From assembly GCF_023954335.1 (NCBI RefSeq), contig NZ_JAMLIE010000001.1, forward strand, positions 1,488,001-1,552,000: 64,000 nt of DNA. Reading direction: 5' to 3'. Below are positions 17,481-29,374 of this stretch, piece by piece (positions within the stretch are counted from its first letter, which is position 1; each line of letters opens with the position of its first letter). The notes below the pieces were generated by a model. That model made no database searches and was not told the DNA's origin. It saw only the letters and a program-made list of their open reading frames with translations. This DNA comes from Aquamicrobium sp. Lineage in GTDB: Bacteria > Pseudomonadota > Alphaproteobacteria > Rhizobiales > Rhizobiaceae. Position numbers and translations under genes: made by a program.

Positions 17481-17825
17481 TCAGAAGCTCCTGCCGTCGA
17501 TGGCGATGCGCTTGACGGCGGAAAGGTCGATGCCTTCGAGGCAGCGTATGTTGATCGCCGCCGTCTCCGCGCCGTCGGGCGCGGTGCCGAGGCTGAACGG
17601 GGCGCAGCCGCAATCCGGGCAGAACCGGTGGTCGATGACGTGCCGGTTGAAGCGGTAGGATGACAGCGCGTCCACCGGCGTTCCGCTGCGCAGATGCGCG
17701 CGCGGCACGAACCAGAGCAGGAAGCCCTTACGGCCGCAATGCGAGCAGTTGCATTCCATCGCCTCGGCCGGCGCGCCTTCGACCTCGAACTTGACCTTGC
17801 CGCAGTGGCAGCTTCCCGAAACCAT
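17481..17825 (-). CDS. GFA family zinc protein
   Basis: A 114-residue protein of the glutathione-dependent formaldehyde-activating (GFA) fold. Zinc-ligand cysteines are at CHCGKVKF, NCSHCGRKG and FCPDCGC, the usual family pattern. Despite the family name, most members are not proven formaldehyde enzymes. Located between an unknown gene and a VOC-domain gene on the same strand, with 104 bases in between. Cytoplasmic. Confidence 0.85.
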   Translation of the reverse strand: MVSGSCHCGKVKFEVEGAPAEAMECNCSHCGRKGFLLWFVPRAHLRSGTPVDALSSYRFNRHVIDHRFCPDCGCAPFSLGTAPDGAETAAINIRCLEGIDLSAVKRIAIDGRSF

Positions 17826-17929
17826 CGTCTCGCTCCGTTCGTTAAGGGCGCCCTCCGCGCACCTCTCTTTCTATCCACTCGACGGCAAGCGGAAAAGCCG
17901 CGCGGCAGCTCCGCGCCGAGGAAAGCGGC

Positions 17930-18271
17930 CTATTCGCTCCATACGGCGAGCTCGTTGCCGGCGGGGTCGGTGAAATGGAAACGCCGGCCGCTGGGAAAGG
18001 AAAAGATCGGCTTGACGATGGCTCCGCCCGCCGCCGTCACCGCGGCAAGCGTCCTTTCCAGATCCTGCGCATAAAGGACGGGCAGCGGCTTCGCTCCGCG
18101 CGCCACGGCGCCGTCGAAGCCGCCGTTCAGCCCCTCGTCGAAGGCGGCGTAGGACGGGCCGTAATCGGTGAAGCGCCAGCCGAACGCCGCCGCATAGAAC
18201 GCCTTCACGCCCGCCAGCGCCCCGTCGCCGGCCTGCATCTCCAGATAGTCGAGCTTGCCGTCGGTTTTCAT
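17930..18271 (-). CDS. VOC family (glyoxalase-like) protein
   Basis: A 113-residue vicinal-oxygen-chelate domain protein. Pattern: KLDYLEMQAGDGALAGVKAFYAAAFGWRF at the start, then FTDPAGNELAVWSE at the end, typical of the lactoylglutathione-lyase/bleomycin-resistance superfamily. The metal-site residues are not all obvious, so the activity is unknown. It may be in one transcript with the downstream GFA gene. Confidence 0.82.
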   Translation of the reverse strand: MKTDGKLDYLEMQAGDGALAGVKAFYAAAFGWRFTDYGPSYAAFDEGLNGGFDGAVARGAKPLPVLYAQDLERTLAAVTAAGGAIVKPIFSFPSGRRFHFTDPAGNELAVWSE

Positions 18272-18473
18272 CTTTACATCCTCATATGTTCATGATTTGT
18301 TCCATATCATGATCGCGCTCGGATGCAAATGGATTTTCGCGACGCTGCTAATCGATTCAGTCGGGCGGCTGGGATCGTGGCTGCTTGCGTTCGCCGCCTT
18401 CGGGTCTTATCGCTCAGGCCTCGGCCGGGGGCGGGCCTATCCGGCCGCGGCGGCAAAAGGCAGGGAAGCGAGC

Positions 18474-21137
<2,664 letters not shown>

Positions 21138-21138
21138 C

Positions 21139-21276
21139 TTTACGGCCGGGCGGCTCCGCCCGGCGTTGCATGGCTGCGGCAAAGGAAGGCAGGCCGAAAC
21201 AACGGAGGAGCTGCGGCCGCCGCTGAAGCGCTCGCTGCTCCGGCGCACGCCTCCCGAAGCCGGAACCGGCTTCGGG
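21139..21276. repeat. Palindromic repeat region after ppdK (diverged copy C plus a perfect hairpin)
   Basis: Just after the ppdK stop is GCCGGGCG / CGCCCGGC (21145-21152, 21157-21164), then GCATGGCTGCGGCAAAGGAA, which resembles the interior of the repeats at 9774 and 16684. It ends in GCTGCTCCGG. A separate perfect 11-base palindrome, CCCGAAGCCGG / CCGGCTTCGGG with a 2-base AA centre, lies at 21253-21276. The first hairpin could serve as ppdK terminator though no T-run follows. The remaining 21277-21568 shows only a lone TTAACC (21470-21475), a possible CtrA half-site. Confidence 0.45.
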
Positions 21277-21568
21277 ATAGGACACGCGGGGGAATGAAGC
21301 GCGGGGAGCCAAACCGGAAGACCGCGATGTATCTTGGCGCGGCCTGCGGCCGGAAGGCTTCGTTCGACATCGCGTGAATGCGGCCGGATTTGACGCGTGG
21401 AGCCGTAGCGACCCTCGCCGCAATGCCACCGCTCCGGGCGTCCGCGCGGGTGCGGCCGGCATCCTTGCATTAACCCTGGAAGCGGGATCGGCTACAGTTG
21501 CCGCGCCCGACGTGGTAGTGCCTCCCGTCCGGGCCGGCCAGGCCGGCCGGTGGAAGGATGCCTGTTGC

Positions 21569-22630
21569 ATGGAGCCGACAAGAAGGGACATTCTCGCCCT
21601 GGGGCTGGCCGCCGGCGCCTGTGCGGCGGTGGGCGGCGCGGCGCATGCCGGGCCTGCGGCCCGGCCGGTTCCCTTCGGCGCGGCGGTCTATCTGCCGGAC
21701 CTCGAGGCCGATCCCCGGCTGGGCGCGGCGATCGCCGCCCGCTGCCAGCGCGTCACCCCGGTCAACGAGCTGAAATGGACCTACAGCCGCCCCGACCCCG
21801 ACGCGTTCGACTTCGCCGCCGGCGACCGCATCGCCGATTTCGCCCGTGCCAACGGCCTCGCCATGCACGGCCACACGCTGGTCTGGTATGCCGAGCTTCC
21901 CGACTGGGTGAATGCGCTCTCCAGCGCGGCCGAGGCCGAGGCGGCGCTGGCGAAGCACATCGAGACGACCATGCTGCGCTATCGCGACGTCGCGCGCAGC
22001 TGGGACGTCGTCAATGAGCCCATCCCCGACGTCGTGCGCCGGCCGACCGACCGGCGCGACAGCCCGTGGCGGGCCTTGCTCGGCGATGGCTACATCGAGC
22101 GCGCCTTCCGGCTCGCCCATGAAATCGACCCCGACGCGCAGCTCGTCATCAACGAATACGACGTCGAGCACGCGACCGAGTATTTCCCGGCCAAGCGGCG
22201 CGCCTTCGCCCACCTGATCCGCGAGCTGGTGGAGAAGGACGTGCCCGTCCACGCCGTCGGCCTGCAGGGCCATCTGCGCGGCGGCGTACCGATCGACAGC
22301 GAGGAGCTCGCCGAATTCGTCGCCGAGATGCGCGGGCTCGGCCTGAAAATCCTCGTCACCGAGCTCGACGTCATCGACGCGGCCCTGCCGACGCCGATCG
22401 AGGAGCGCGACGTGCTCGTCGCCCGGCAGGTCGAGGAATTCCTCGAGGCCGTCACCTCGTCCGGGCCGCTCGATTCGATCACCACCTGGGGGCTGACGGA
22501 CAGGTTCACCTGGATAGGCTGGGCCTACAAGCGCATCGACGGCACCGGCAACCGCCCCCTGCCGCTCGACGCGGACTATCGACCCAAGCTCATGCTCGAC
22601 GTGATCGAGCGGTTCCGGAGAGTGGCGTGA
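21569..22630 (+). CDS. Tat-exported GH10 endo-1,4-beta-xylanase-like glycanase
   Basis: A 353-residue glycoside hydrolase family 10 enzyme with a twin-arginine signal (PTRRDILALGLA, then AHA cleavage region near residue 27). The acid/base is E150 in WDVVNEPIPD, the nucleophile E265 in ILVTELDVID, and TPVNELKW and HGHTLVWYAELPDW are conserved GH10 strands. The start at ATG 21569 places the RR motif at residues 5-6. It would cut beta-1,4-xylan or a related beta-glycan outside the cytoplasm. Its stop overlaps the GTG of the next glycosyltransferase by 3 bases, so it may act on the cell's own exopolysaccharide rather than plant xylan. Confidence 0.9.
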   Translation: MEPTRRDILALGLAAGACAAVGGAAHAGPAARPVPFGAAVYLPDLEADPRLGAAIAARCQRVTPVNELKWTYSRPDPDAFDFAAGDRIADFARANGLAMHGHTLVWYAELPDWVNALSSAAEAEAALAKHIETTMLRYRDVARSWDVVNEPIPDVVRRPTDRRDSPWRALLGDGYIERAFRLAHEIDPDAQLVINEYDVEHATEYFPAKRRAFAHLIRELVEKDVPVHAVGLQGHLRGGVPIDSEELAEFVAEMRGLGLKILVTELDVIDAALPTPIEERDVLVARQVEEFLEAVTSSGPLDSITTWGLTDRFTWIGWAYKRIDGTGNRPLPLDADYRPKLMLDVIERFRRVA

Positions 22631-23700
22631 CGGAGACCTCGAAGACGCGGGTGCGCGCGGCGCTCCAGATCAACATGCATCCCTTCGATGCGCCGCATGT
22701 CGTCCACACCCTGCCGCACCAGCTGCGCGCGTGGTCGGGGCAGGTGGACCGCGTCCTCGTCACCGTCGACACGCGGCTGGCCAATGCCGGGCGCTATCGC
22801 GCCGACCGCTACGAGGAGGCGCGGGAGGCCCTGTTCGCCCAGCTCGAGGCGATGCGCAAGGACCATCCCGCCCTCGTCGTCGATCCTGTCTCCTACGACA
22901 GGCAAACGCGCGCCGAGATCGGCCGCGCCTTCTTCTCGACGACGCCCGACTGGCCGGACCGGGCCTTCGACGGCGGGCCGTTCTACGTCTATTTCCACGG
23001 CCTTCACCGCGCCGACGCCGATTACGTGCTGCACATGGACAGCGACATGCTGTTCGGCGGCGGCAGCCAGACGTGGATCGACGAGGCGGTCGCGCTGCTC
23101 GAAAGGCGGCCGGACGCGCTGTTCGTCGGGCCGTTCCCCGGCCCGCCCCGCGCCGACGGCAGCCTCGACCCGGCGGTCCATGCCGGCTTTCCCGGCCTCT
23201 CCGGGGTGGCGGCGCCGGCGCGGCTCGACGAGCCCGCGCCCGCCTATTGCTTCTCCACCGTTTCGACGCGCATCTTCATGATGGACATGCGCCGGTTCGC
23301 CGCGCGCATCGGCGCGCTCGATCTCGTGCGCCCCGATCTGAAGCGCCGGCTGCGCGCCCGCGCCTATGACGAGACGCCGCGCTCCATGCCAGCCGAGGAG
23401 GTGCTGAGCGCCAACCTCGCCGCCCGCGGCCTGTCGCGTATCGACTATCTCGGCGAGGGCGCCGGCATGTACTCGCTGCACCCGCCCTATCGCATGCCCG
23501 AATTCTACGCGCGCCTGCCCGAGCTCATCGCCCGCATCGAGCGCGGCGACATCCCCGAGGGACAGCGCGGCAATTTCGACATCAACGCGTCGATGATCGA
23601 CTGGTCTGTCGCGCTCGAAGCCAAGCGCCCCGCCGTGCGCTACCGCAAGGCGCTCCAGCAGTTGCTGCGGGTGCAGGCTGGCCGCTTCCGGCGCGCCTGA
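22627..23700 (+). CDS. Putative glycosyltransferase, GT-A-like, unassigned family
   Basis: A 357-residue soluble protein I do not recognise as a named family. It has a DxD-like metal site in YVLHMDSDMLFGGG (around residue 140), preceded by a nucleotide-binding-like N-terminal half with VLVTVDTRL. This suggests a GT-A glycosyltransferase. No signal peptide or membrane helix. The GTG start overlaps the TGA of the GH10 gene (GTGA), so translation is probably coupled. It converges on the two GT2 genes. Confidence 0.65.
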   Translation: MTETSKTRVRAALQINMHPFDAPHVVHTLPHQLRAWSGQVDRVLVTVDTRLANAGRYRADRYEEAREALFAQLEAMRKDHPALVVDPVSYDRQTRAEIGRAFFSTTPDWPDRAFDGGPFYVYFHGLHRADADYVLHMDSDMLFGGGSQTWIDEAVALLERRPDALFVGPFPGPPRADGSLDPAVHAGFPGLSGVAAPARLDEPAPAYCFSTVSTRIFMMDMRRFAARIGALDLVRPDLKRRLRARAYDETPRSMPAEEVLSANLAARGLSRIDYLGEGAGMYSLHPPYRMPEFYARLPELIARIERGDIPEGQRGNFDINASMIDWSVALEAKRPAVRYRKALQQLLRVQAGRFRRA

Positions 23701-23724
23701 AATCCGCGCCCGTCCGGTTCCGCT

Positions 23725-24660
23725 TCACGGCGCGGCCGGGGCGGTGTCCTTGTAGGGCGCCTGGATCATGCCGAGGCTGCCCATGATCCGTCCCCACGAC
23801 AGAAGGATCGGGTGCGACGCCTGCAGCGGCGAGCCCGTGCGCGCCAGCACCTTCGCGGCGCGCCACAGCGACAGGCCGAGGCTGGCGACGTTCTTGGCCT
23901 CGACGCGCAGGCGACCGCCGGGGCCCGAGGCATGCCTGCGGTCGATGAGGTAGTTGATGGTGCCGGTGCGCACCGAGCGCCGCATCAGCCAGCCCGGCGT
24001 CAGCCGGTCTGTCGCCACATGCTCGACGATCTCAGCCTCCGCGCACCAGGCGAAGCGGAAGCCGCGCCTGCGGCAGCGGGTGAAGAAATCCATGTCGCCG
24101 CCGCCGAGGAAGTTGAAGGCGGGATCGAAATAGGGCCTGCCGAACGCCTCGAACACCCGCCGGCGGATCAGGCAGTTGCCCGTGCCGTGGATCGCCGTGA
24201 TCGGCCCGGTCGGCGCCTCGATCGAGCGGAAGAGCTGGTGCGTCGCCATGGCGGCGTCAACCGGATGGTCGAACACGCGGTCCACCGGGCCGCCGGCGAT
24301 GTCGGCGTCGAGCCGGCGCGCGGTGGCGACCATGGCCTCCAGCCAGCCGGGCGCGGCCGTCTCGTCGTCGTCGATCATCAGCAAGAATCCGGCGTCGGGA
24401 AAGCGGTCCATCGCGCCGGCGAAGGCAGCGTTGATGGCGTGGCAGTTGCCCTGCTTCTCCTCGACGGCGCAGTGGCCGGGTATTCCGCTCTCGCGGAAGA
24501 AATCGCTTGCCACCGCCAGCGCCTCGCGGCCCGCCGCGTCGTTGTCGATCACGAGGACCGCGAAGGAAAGACTGGTGCGCTGTCCCGCCAGCGAGGCGAG
24601 GGTCCGCCGCAACCCCTCGGGCCGGCGGAAGCTGGGAATGCAGATGACGGCTTCGACCAT
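23725..24660 (-). CDS. Family 2 glycosyltransferase
   Basis: A 311-residue inverting GT2 enzyme transferring a sugar from a nucleotide-sugar to a lipid-linked oligosaccharide. GT-A features: N-terminal VEAVICIPSFRRPEGL, the DDD metal motif in LLMIDDDETAAPGW, and the acceptor/ catalytic GGGDMDFFTRC region. C-terminal amphipathic helices suggest membrane association. The ATG at 24660 is 14 bases after the preceding GT2 stop. Last gene of a leftward operon: wzy-like, deacetylase, GT2, GT2. Confidence 0.88.
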   Translation of the reverse strand: MVEAVICIPSFRRPEGLRRTLASLAGQRTSLSFAVLVIDNDAAGREALAVASDFFRESGIPGHCAVEEKQGNCHAINAAFAGAMDRFPDAGFLLMIDDDETAAPGWLEAMVATARRLDADIAGGPVDRVFDHPVDAAMATHQLFRSIEAPTGPITAIHGTGNCLIRRRVFEAFGRPYFDPAFNFLGGGDMDFFTRCRRRGFRFAWCAEAEIVEHVATDRLTPGWLMRRSVRTGTINYLIDRRHASGPGGRLRVEAKNVASLGLSLWRAAKVLARTGSPLQASHPILLSWGRIMGSLGMIQAPYKDTAPAAP

Positions 24661-24674
24661 CGCTTGTCCCCGCC

Positions 24675-25589
24675 TCAAAGGCCGGCCAGCGCGGCGGCGC
24701 TGACGAGAAGCGCCCGCGGCAGCGCGCGCGGCTGGCGCGCGAGCGTGGCGGCGAGCCCACTGAGCGCCGTCCCGTAGCGCCCGGCGCGCAGCGACTGGCC
24801 GATCAGATAGGCGTTGAGATGGGCATGCGCCTTGGCGCGCAGGCCGGCCCGGCGCTCGGCCGGGACGGCCCGGACGATGTGCGGGTCGGAAAAGATCGCG
24901 TCGAGCGCGGGCAAATAGTCGTCCATGGTAAGGGTCTTGGCCATCATCGTGCTGCTGGAATGGACGCGGTAGTCGAGGACGCCGAGGCCCTGGCGGAAGC
25001 GCATCTCGCCCGTCGTCGCCAGCCGGCACCATGCGTGCCAGTCCTCGCAATAGCGCAGGCTTTCGTCGAACCCGCCGATCTCGCGGAAATTCGCGGCCCG
25101 GATCAGCATGATGCCGCCGTTGACGATGAAATTGCCGGCGAGCAGGCTTTCCACGATGTCGCCCGAAGGCTTGGCGCGGTGGCGCAGCAAGCGCCGCCAG
25201 CCGACCGTCGCGCCTTCGCCGTCGATGCGCTCGTAGTCGCCGTAGACCGCGGCGACGCGCGGATCGTCGGCCCCCTCGATGAGCCGCGCCACCGCACCCT
25301 CGCGCAGCCGGTCGTCGGCGTCGAGGAACAGCACCCACTCACCGCGGCTGCCGGCGAAGCCGTAATTGCGCACCGCGGAGACGCCGGAGCGCCCGGCGGG
25401 TCGGTCCGTCACGAGGCGGATGCGCGGGTCGGCAAGCGCCGCGACCCGCTCCACCGTGCGGTCGCTCGAGCCGTCGTCGACGACGATGACCTCGATGACG
25501 GCATCCCCTTGCGCGAGCGCGCTCTCGACCGCCTCCACGACATGGTCCTCGCCGTTGCGAACGGGAATGACGACCGAGACGTCGTGCAT
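24675..25589 (-). CDS. Family 2 glycosyltransferase
   Basis: A 304-residue GT2 enzyme. It opens MHDVSVVIPVRNGEDHVVEAVES with VIVVDDGSSDRTVE, has the DxD site VLFLDADDRLREGA, and shows the SAVRNYGFAGSRGEW strand typical of GT2. The ATG at 25589 is the natural start; 22 upstream codons lack family similarity. Between the polysaccharide deacetylase and the second GT2. The sugar specificity cannot be inferred. Confidence 0.9.
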   Translation of the reverse strand: MHDVSVVIPVRNGEDHVVEAVESALAQGDAVIEVIVVDDGSSDRTVERVAALADPRIRLVTDRPAGRSGVSAVRNYGFAGSRGEWVLFLDADDRLREGAVARLIEGADDPRVAAVYGDYERIDGEGATVGWRRLLRHRAKPSGDIVESLLAGNFIVNGGIMLIRAANFREIGGFDESLRYCEDWHAWCRLATTGEMRFRQGLGVLDYRVHSSSTMMAKTLTMDDYLPALDAIFSDPHIVRAVPAERRAGLRAKAHAHLNAYLIGQSLRAGRYGTALSGLAATLARQPRALPRALLVSAAALAGL

Positions 25590-25678
25590 GTGTGGGGAAG
25601 CCGTCCGTGGCACGCCGCAACCTTCATGACCGCAGGAATGGGTTCGCGGCAGCATAGGGGGCGTTTCTGGGTTTCCGG

Positions 25679-26440
25679 TTAACGGGCGATGCCGATCCGG
25701 TCGAGCGCGGCGTCGACGGTCAGGATGTCAAATCCGCGGGCGGCGACCGCGTTGACGGCGGCCTCGAAATTCTGCGGCGACAGGCCGTAGTCGCCGGGCG
25801 GGTTGTCGCGGACATGGTGCGTGAAGAAGATCAGCCAGCCGGGCCGGCGCGCGAGGTCGTCGAGCCAGGCCGCTATCGCGTCGGGGTCGAACAGGCTTTG
25901 GCGCAGCTCGACGGCGCCGAGGCCCTGCAGGTTTGTCATGCCCCTGTTGACGGCCGGCCAGCCGCTGCGGCTGCTGCGGAAGCGGCTGCGCAGCAGCGCC
26001 TGCCTGCCGGGCGACATCATCGTGTAGGGGACCGCGAAGTTGCGCCGTGCCGTGCGGCCGTCCAGCTCCCGGAGGAACCGCTCGTTGCGGTCGAGGTCGG
26101 CCGCGAGGGCCTTGCGCGACATCGAGGCGAGCTTCACGTGGCTGAAGGTGTGGCAGCCGAGCTCATGGCCGCGCGCGGCAAGGTCGACGCAGCCCTCGGC
26201 AGGCGTGAGGTCGAGCTCGCGCGCGTGGTTGAGGATCAGGTCGCCGGCCAGATAGTAGGTGCCGCGCCCGCCGGCCGCTTCGAGGATCGCCGCGCCGTCG
26301 CGCCAGGCCGAACGCGGCGCGTCGTCGAACGAGAAGGAAACGATCGGCCGGGCAGGGGCGATCTCGCTCGTCGGGCCGGGAAAGGCGCGGGAGAGCCGGT
26401 TCGCTATCCTGTCCCCGATCGTTCCGATCTTCACCGTCAT
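25679..26440 (-). CDS. Polysaccharide deacetylase family protein
   Basis: A 253-residue NodB-type carbohydrate esterase family 4-like protein. The first metal-site motif is SFSFDDAP, in which the usual FDDG reads FDDAP. The second is HELGCHTFSHVKLAS, the HxxxH-type metal ligands. FFTHHV near the end supplies the late His motif. No signal peptide is visible, so it may act on cytoplasmic lipid-linked sugars, or on the periplasmic side if the start differs. Its ATG overlaps the wzy-like gene's TGA (ATGA). Confidence 0.87.
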   Translation of the reverse strand: MTVKIGTIGDRIANRLSRAFPGPTSEIAPARPIVSFSFDDAPRSAWRDGAAILEAAGGRGTYYLAGDLILNHARELDLTPAEGCVDLAARGHELGCHTFSHVKLASMSRKALAADLDRNERFLRELDGRTARRNFAVPYTMMSPGRQALLRSRFRSSRSGWPAVNRGMTNLQGLGAVELRQSLFDPDAIAAWLDDLARRPGWLIFFTHHVRDNPPGDYGLSPQNFEAAVNAVAARGFDILTVDAALDRIGIAR

Positions 26441-27759
26441 CCCGCTTTCTCGTTTTCCACCACGAGGTAGTTGCGCGCCTGCTGGCGAAGGCCGAACACG
26501 CCGATCAGGAGCGATACCCACACCGCTCCGGTTCCGGCGAAGAAGTTGCTTTCCAGAAGCGCGGAAAGGACGCAGTAAACCCAGATTCTGGTAAACAGGG
26601 CCGTAAGGGCCGGGTCCGCCCGGCGCGCCTTGGCGGCGGCGATGTCGCGCAGCGGCAGGACGACGAGCCACAGCACGGTCAGGACGAAGGCCGGGACGCC
26701 GCCCGACAGCAGCGCCTCGATGAAGCCGTTATGCGCATGCGAGGCCTCGACGGCCCAGGTGTCGTCCGCGTCGGCGGAGTTGAGCAGCATGTCGCTGCCC
26801 CAGAAGCTGCCGAACCCGTAGCCGAAGACAGGCTGCTCCTCGACCGCCTTCAGCGCGAGGCTCCAGATGTCGGTGCGCGCGGTGAAGGTCGGATCGAAGC
26901 CGAGATCGGCGATGAATTTGTGGATCTCCGGCGACAGCGCCGAGCCGAGCGTGATGGTGCTGGTGGCGGCCAGCGTCGCGCCGAGCAGCAGCGCACCGAA
27001 CACCGGCGTGCGGACGAGGAAGAACGCCAGCACGAGGACGAGGGGGAACATGCCGAGCGCGGTCTTGCCGTTGGTCATCCACAGGAAGACGAGCGAAAGC
27101 ACGACGATGGCGCCGCGCGCCGCGCTGGTGCTCGCGCGCATGACGTAGAGGCCGAAGAAGCAGAGGATCACCATCGCCGGGGCCGCGCCGTTCTTGTGGT
27201 TGAAGACGCCGCGCCAGTCTCCGGCCAGCCCCGGCTCCACCAGGTCGTAGGCCTGATGCACGGCCCGGCCGGGAATGAGGAAGACGCCGAGATAGCTCGC
27301 CCCGAGGATGACGAGCGCGGAGAGCCCGACCAGCTTGGTGAACTGCTCCCGGCTCTTCGGCAGCACCAGCAGGAGCGAGGCGCAGGCGCATATCAGCCCG
27401 GTGAAGAACAGGCGGCGCAGCGCCACCAGCGGCTCGACGCTCATCAGCGAGGTCATGGCGAGCCAGCCGAACAGCAGGAGGATCAGGCTGCGCGGCCGCA
27501 GGATCATCGAGGTGAGCCCGTTGGCGGCGGCGTAGATGAAGAGGGCGATGGTCAGCAGGAAGCCGGTGACCTGGTTCAGCGCCGCCGCGTTGGCGGGCGG
27601 CGATTGCAGGTTCTCGAACGGGTTGACCGAGACCCAGCAATAGATGAACACGACGACGAAGAGGACCGCGCCGACGCGGCTGCCGGCGATGTCGCCGGTG
27701 GCGGGTATGCTCGCCGGCGGGATCGATCCTGCTTTCATGTCCGCTGGCCAATGCGGCAT
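26437..27759 (-). CDS. O-antigen ligase / Wzy-polymerase family membrane protein
   Basis: A 440-residue polytopic membrane protein with about ten to twelve hydrophobic helices and a large periplasmic loop around residues 260-340 (GFDPTFTARTDIWSLALKAVEEQPVFGYGFGSFWG). This loop is the Wzy_C/WaaL signature with R and H residues (EASHAHNGFIEALL). It either polymerises repeat units or ligates polymer. In this cluster a polymerase role is more likely. Start at ATG 27759 with AGAGG 6 bases upstream. First gene of the leftward operon with deacetylase and two GT2s; divergent from the flippase. Confidence 0.86.
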   Translation of the reverse strand: MPHWPADMKAGSIPPASIPATGDIAGSRVGAVLFVVVFIYCWVSVNPFENLQSPPANAAALNQVTGFLLTIALFIYAAANGLTSMILRPRSLILLLFGWLAMTSLMSVEPLVALRRLFFTGLICACASLLLVLPKSREQFTKLVGLSALVILGASYLGVFLIPGRAVHQAYDLVEPGLAGDWRGVFNHKNGAAPAMVILCFFGLYVMRASTSAARGAIVVLSLVFLWMTNGKTALGMFPLVLVLAFFLVRTPVFGALLLGATLAATSTITLGSALSPEIHKFIADLGFDPTFTARTDIWSLALKAVEEQPVFGYGFGSFWGSDMLLNSADADDTWAVEASHAHNGFIEALLSGGVPAFVLTVLWLVVLPLRDIAAAKARRADPALTALFTRIWVYCVLSALLESNFFAGTGAVWVSLLIGVFGLRQQARNYLVVENEKAG

Positions 27760-27909
27760 AGGAAACCTCTGTGGCTGCCGCCTGCGCGCATCGCGCCGGC
27801 TGGAGCCCGAAGGCGGCCGCCTCGACCATGTTCCCGATCCGGCCCCCCGATTCGGCGAAGACTAGGCCGTCATGGTGAACAGCCTGTAAATCCGGGCGTC
27901 GCTTCAGGA

Positions 27910-27923
27910 CATGGTTTACCATG
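27910..27923. promoter_or_regulatory. Palindromic candidate operator in the wzy/wzx divergent region
   Basis: CATGGT-TT-ACCATG, a 6+2+6 perfect palindrome, lies in the 282-base gap between the divergent polymerase and flippase genes. It includes GGTTTACC, which recurs on the minus strand at 31979-31986 in the other divergent polysaccharide promoter, and as GGTTTACA at 38127-38134 upstream of asnB. The rest of the gap (27760-28041) shows no other clear structure. The regulator is unknown. Confidence 0.35.
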
Positions 27924-28041
27924 ATTGCGGCAATTTCGCCGCTTGAGCCGCGATGGCGCGGCACGGGACGGCCGAAATCCGATTTGTTCACGATTGAATC
28001 CGTATGGTCGACCGACAGGACACAGGCTGATCTATTTGCGC

Positions 28042-29340
28042 ATGACGATTCCGTCGCTTCAACCCGGCACCATCCGCCGCCTGGTTCCCATGGTGATGCT
28101 CTACATGGGATCGAGCGGCAGCCTGCTGGCGTCCAGCGCCGCCCAGCTGGTGACGTTCGCGATCCTTGCCCGCTATCTCGGCGTCGAGCAGTTCGGCCTC
28201 TATGCCATCATCACGGCTGTCACCAATGTCGGCGTCCAGCTCTGCGGCCTCGGCGCGCAGGAATCGCTGATCCGCCGCGTGGCGCAGGACCCCGGCATGT
28301 ATCCGAAGATGCTCGGCCACGCCTATATCCTCAGCGCCGCCTCGGGCCTCGTCCTTTTCCTCATCGGCCTCGCCATCCTGCCGGTGGTCGCGCCGGTGTC
28401 GGACGATCTGGCGACGACGGTGGTGGCGATGGGGCTCATCCTCGCCTCCAACCTGATCCTGCTGAAGATCATCTCGCTCGCGACGCAGAGCTATATCGCC
28501 CATTCACGCTTCGCCACGGCCAACCGGATCGAGGTCGCCTTCGCCGCGTTCCGCACCGTCGCCGCGGTTCTTGGCTGCCTCGTGTTCGGGGTCGCGTCCG
28601 TCGCCGGCTGGGCATGGTGGCATTTCGCCGCCCATGTCGCCGCCGCCGCCGTCGCGCTCATGGCGACGCGCCGGCTGGGCTGGCCGCAATGGACCATCGT
28701 CCGCGAAGAAATCCGCATCGGGCTGCTGTTCTCGACCCAGTTCCTGTTCAAGGCGTTGCGCGGCAACGCCGACCTTCTGGTCCTCGGCGTCGTCGCCTCG
28801 AGCGAGATCCTCGGCAGCTACTCGATCACCCGCCGCCTCGTCGAAAGCTCCTATCTGTCGATCGAGGCGCTGAACCGGCTGATCTATCCCGGCTCGGCGC
28901 AGATCGCCGTCTCGGGCATCCACAACGCGGCGGGCCGAATCCGCCGGGTGCTGCTCGCTGCGCTGTTCATCTCGTTCGGTACGGCGACGGCGATGTTCAT
29001 CCTGTCGCCGTGGCTGCCGCTCATCTTCGGGGCGGAATATGTCTCGCTGGTCTGGCTGACGCGCGCGCTGTGCTGGGTGGTCGTGCTGATGGCGGTCTAT
29101 GTCGTGGCGCTGGAGGCGCTGGGCGCCGCCGGCCTTCAGGGCGCGCGCGCGGCCATCCTGAACACAGGCAACATACTGGGCGCGGGCCTCGTCGCCCTCG
29201 CCACCTGGGAATGGAGCATCGGCGGCACGCTGGCCAGCTACTACGTCGTCGAGCTCGGCATCGCCGTCGCCGCCTGGATCGTGCTCCTGCGCAAGATCAG
29301 GATCCATCGCGAGGCGGCCGAGCGGGCCTGCGCGGTCTAG
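28042..29340 (+). CDS. Oligosaccharide flippase (Wzx-type)
   Basis: A 432-residue polysaccharide-biosynthesis transporter of the MOP superfamily that would flip undecaprenyl-linked repeat units to the periplasmic face. About 12 hydrophobic helices; the start SGSLLASSAAQLVTFAILARYLGVEQFGLYA is characteristic of the family (residues about 25-55). ATG at 28042 chosen because homologous sequence begins here. Followed 34 bases later by the WecG/TagA gene. Confidence 0.88.
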   Translation: MTIPSLQPGTIRRLVPMVMLYMGSSGSLLASSAAQLVTFAILARYLGVEQFGLYAIITAVTNVGVQLCGLGAQESLIRRVAQDPGMYPKMLGHAYILSAASGLVLFLIGLAILPVVAPVSDDLATTVVAMGLILASNLILLKIISLATQSYIAHSRFATANRIEVAFAAFRTVAAVLGCLVFGVASVAGWAWWHFAAHVAAAAVALMATRRLGWPQWTIVREEIRIGLLFSTQFLFKALRGNADLLVLGVVASSEILGSYSITRRLVESSYLSIEALNRLIYPGSAQIAVSGIHNAAGRIRRVLLAALFISFGTATAMFILSPWLPLIFGAEYVSLVWLTRALCWVVVLMAVYVVALEALGAAGLQGARAAILNTGNILGAGLVALATWEWSIGGTLASYYVVELGIAVAAWIVLLRKIRIHREAAERACAV

Positions 29341-29374
29341 GCGCTGAACGGTAATCACGGGGTCAGGCAGTTTC

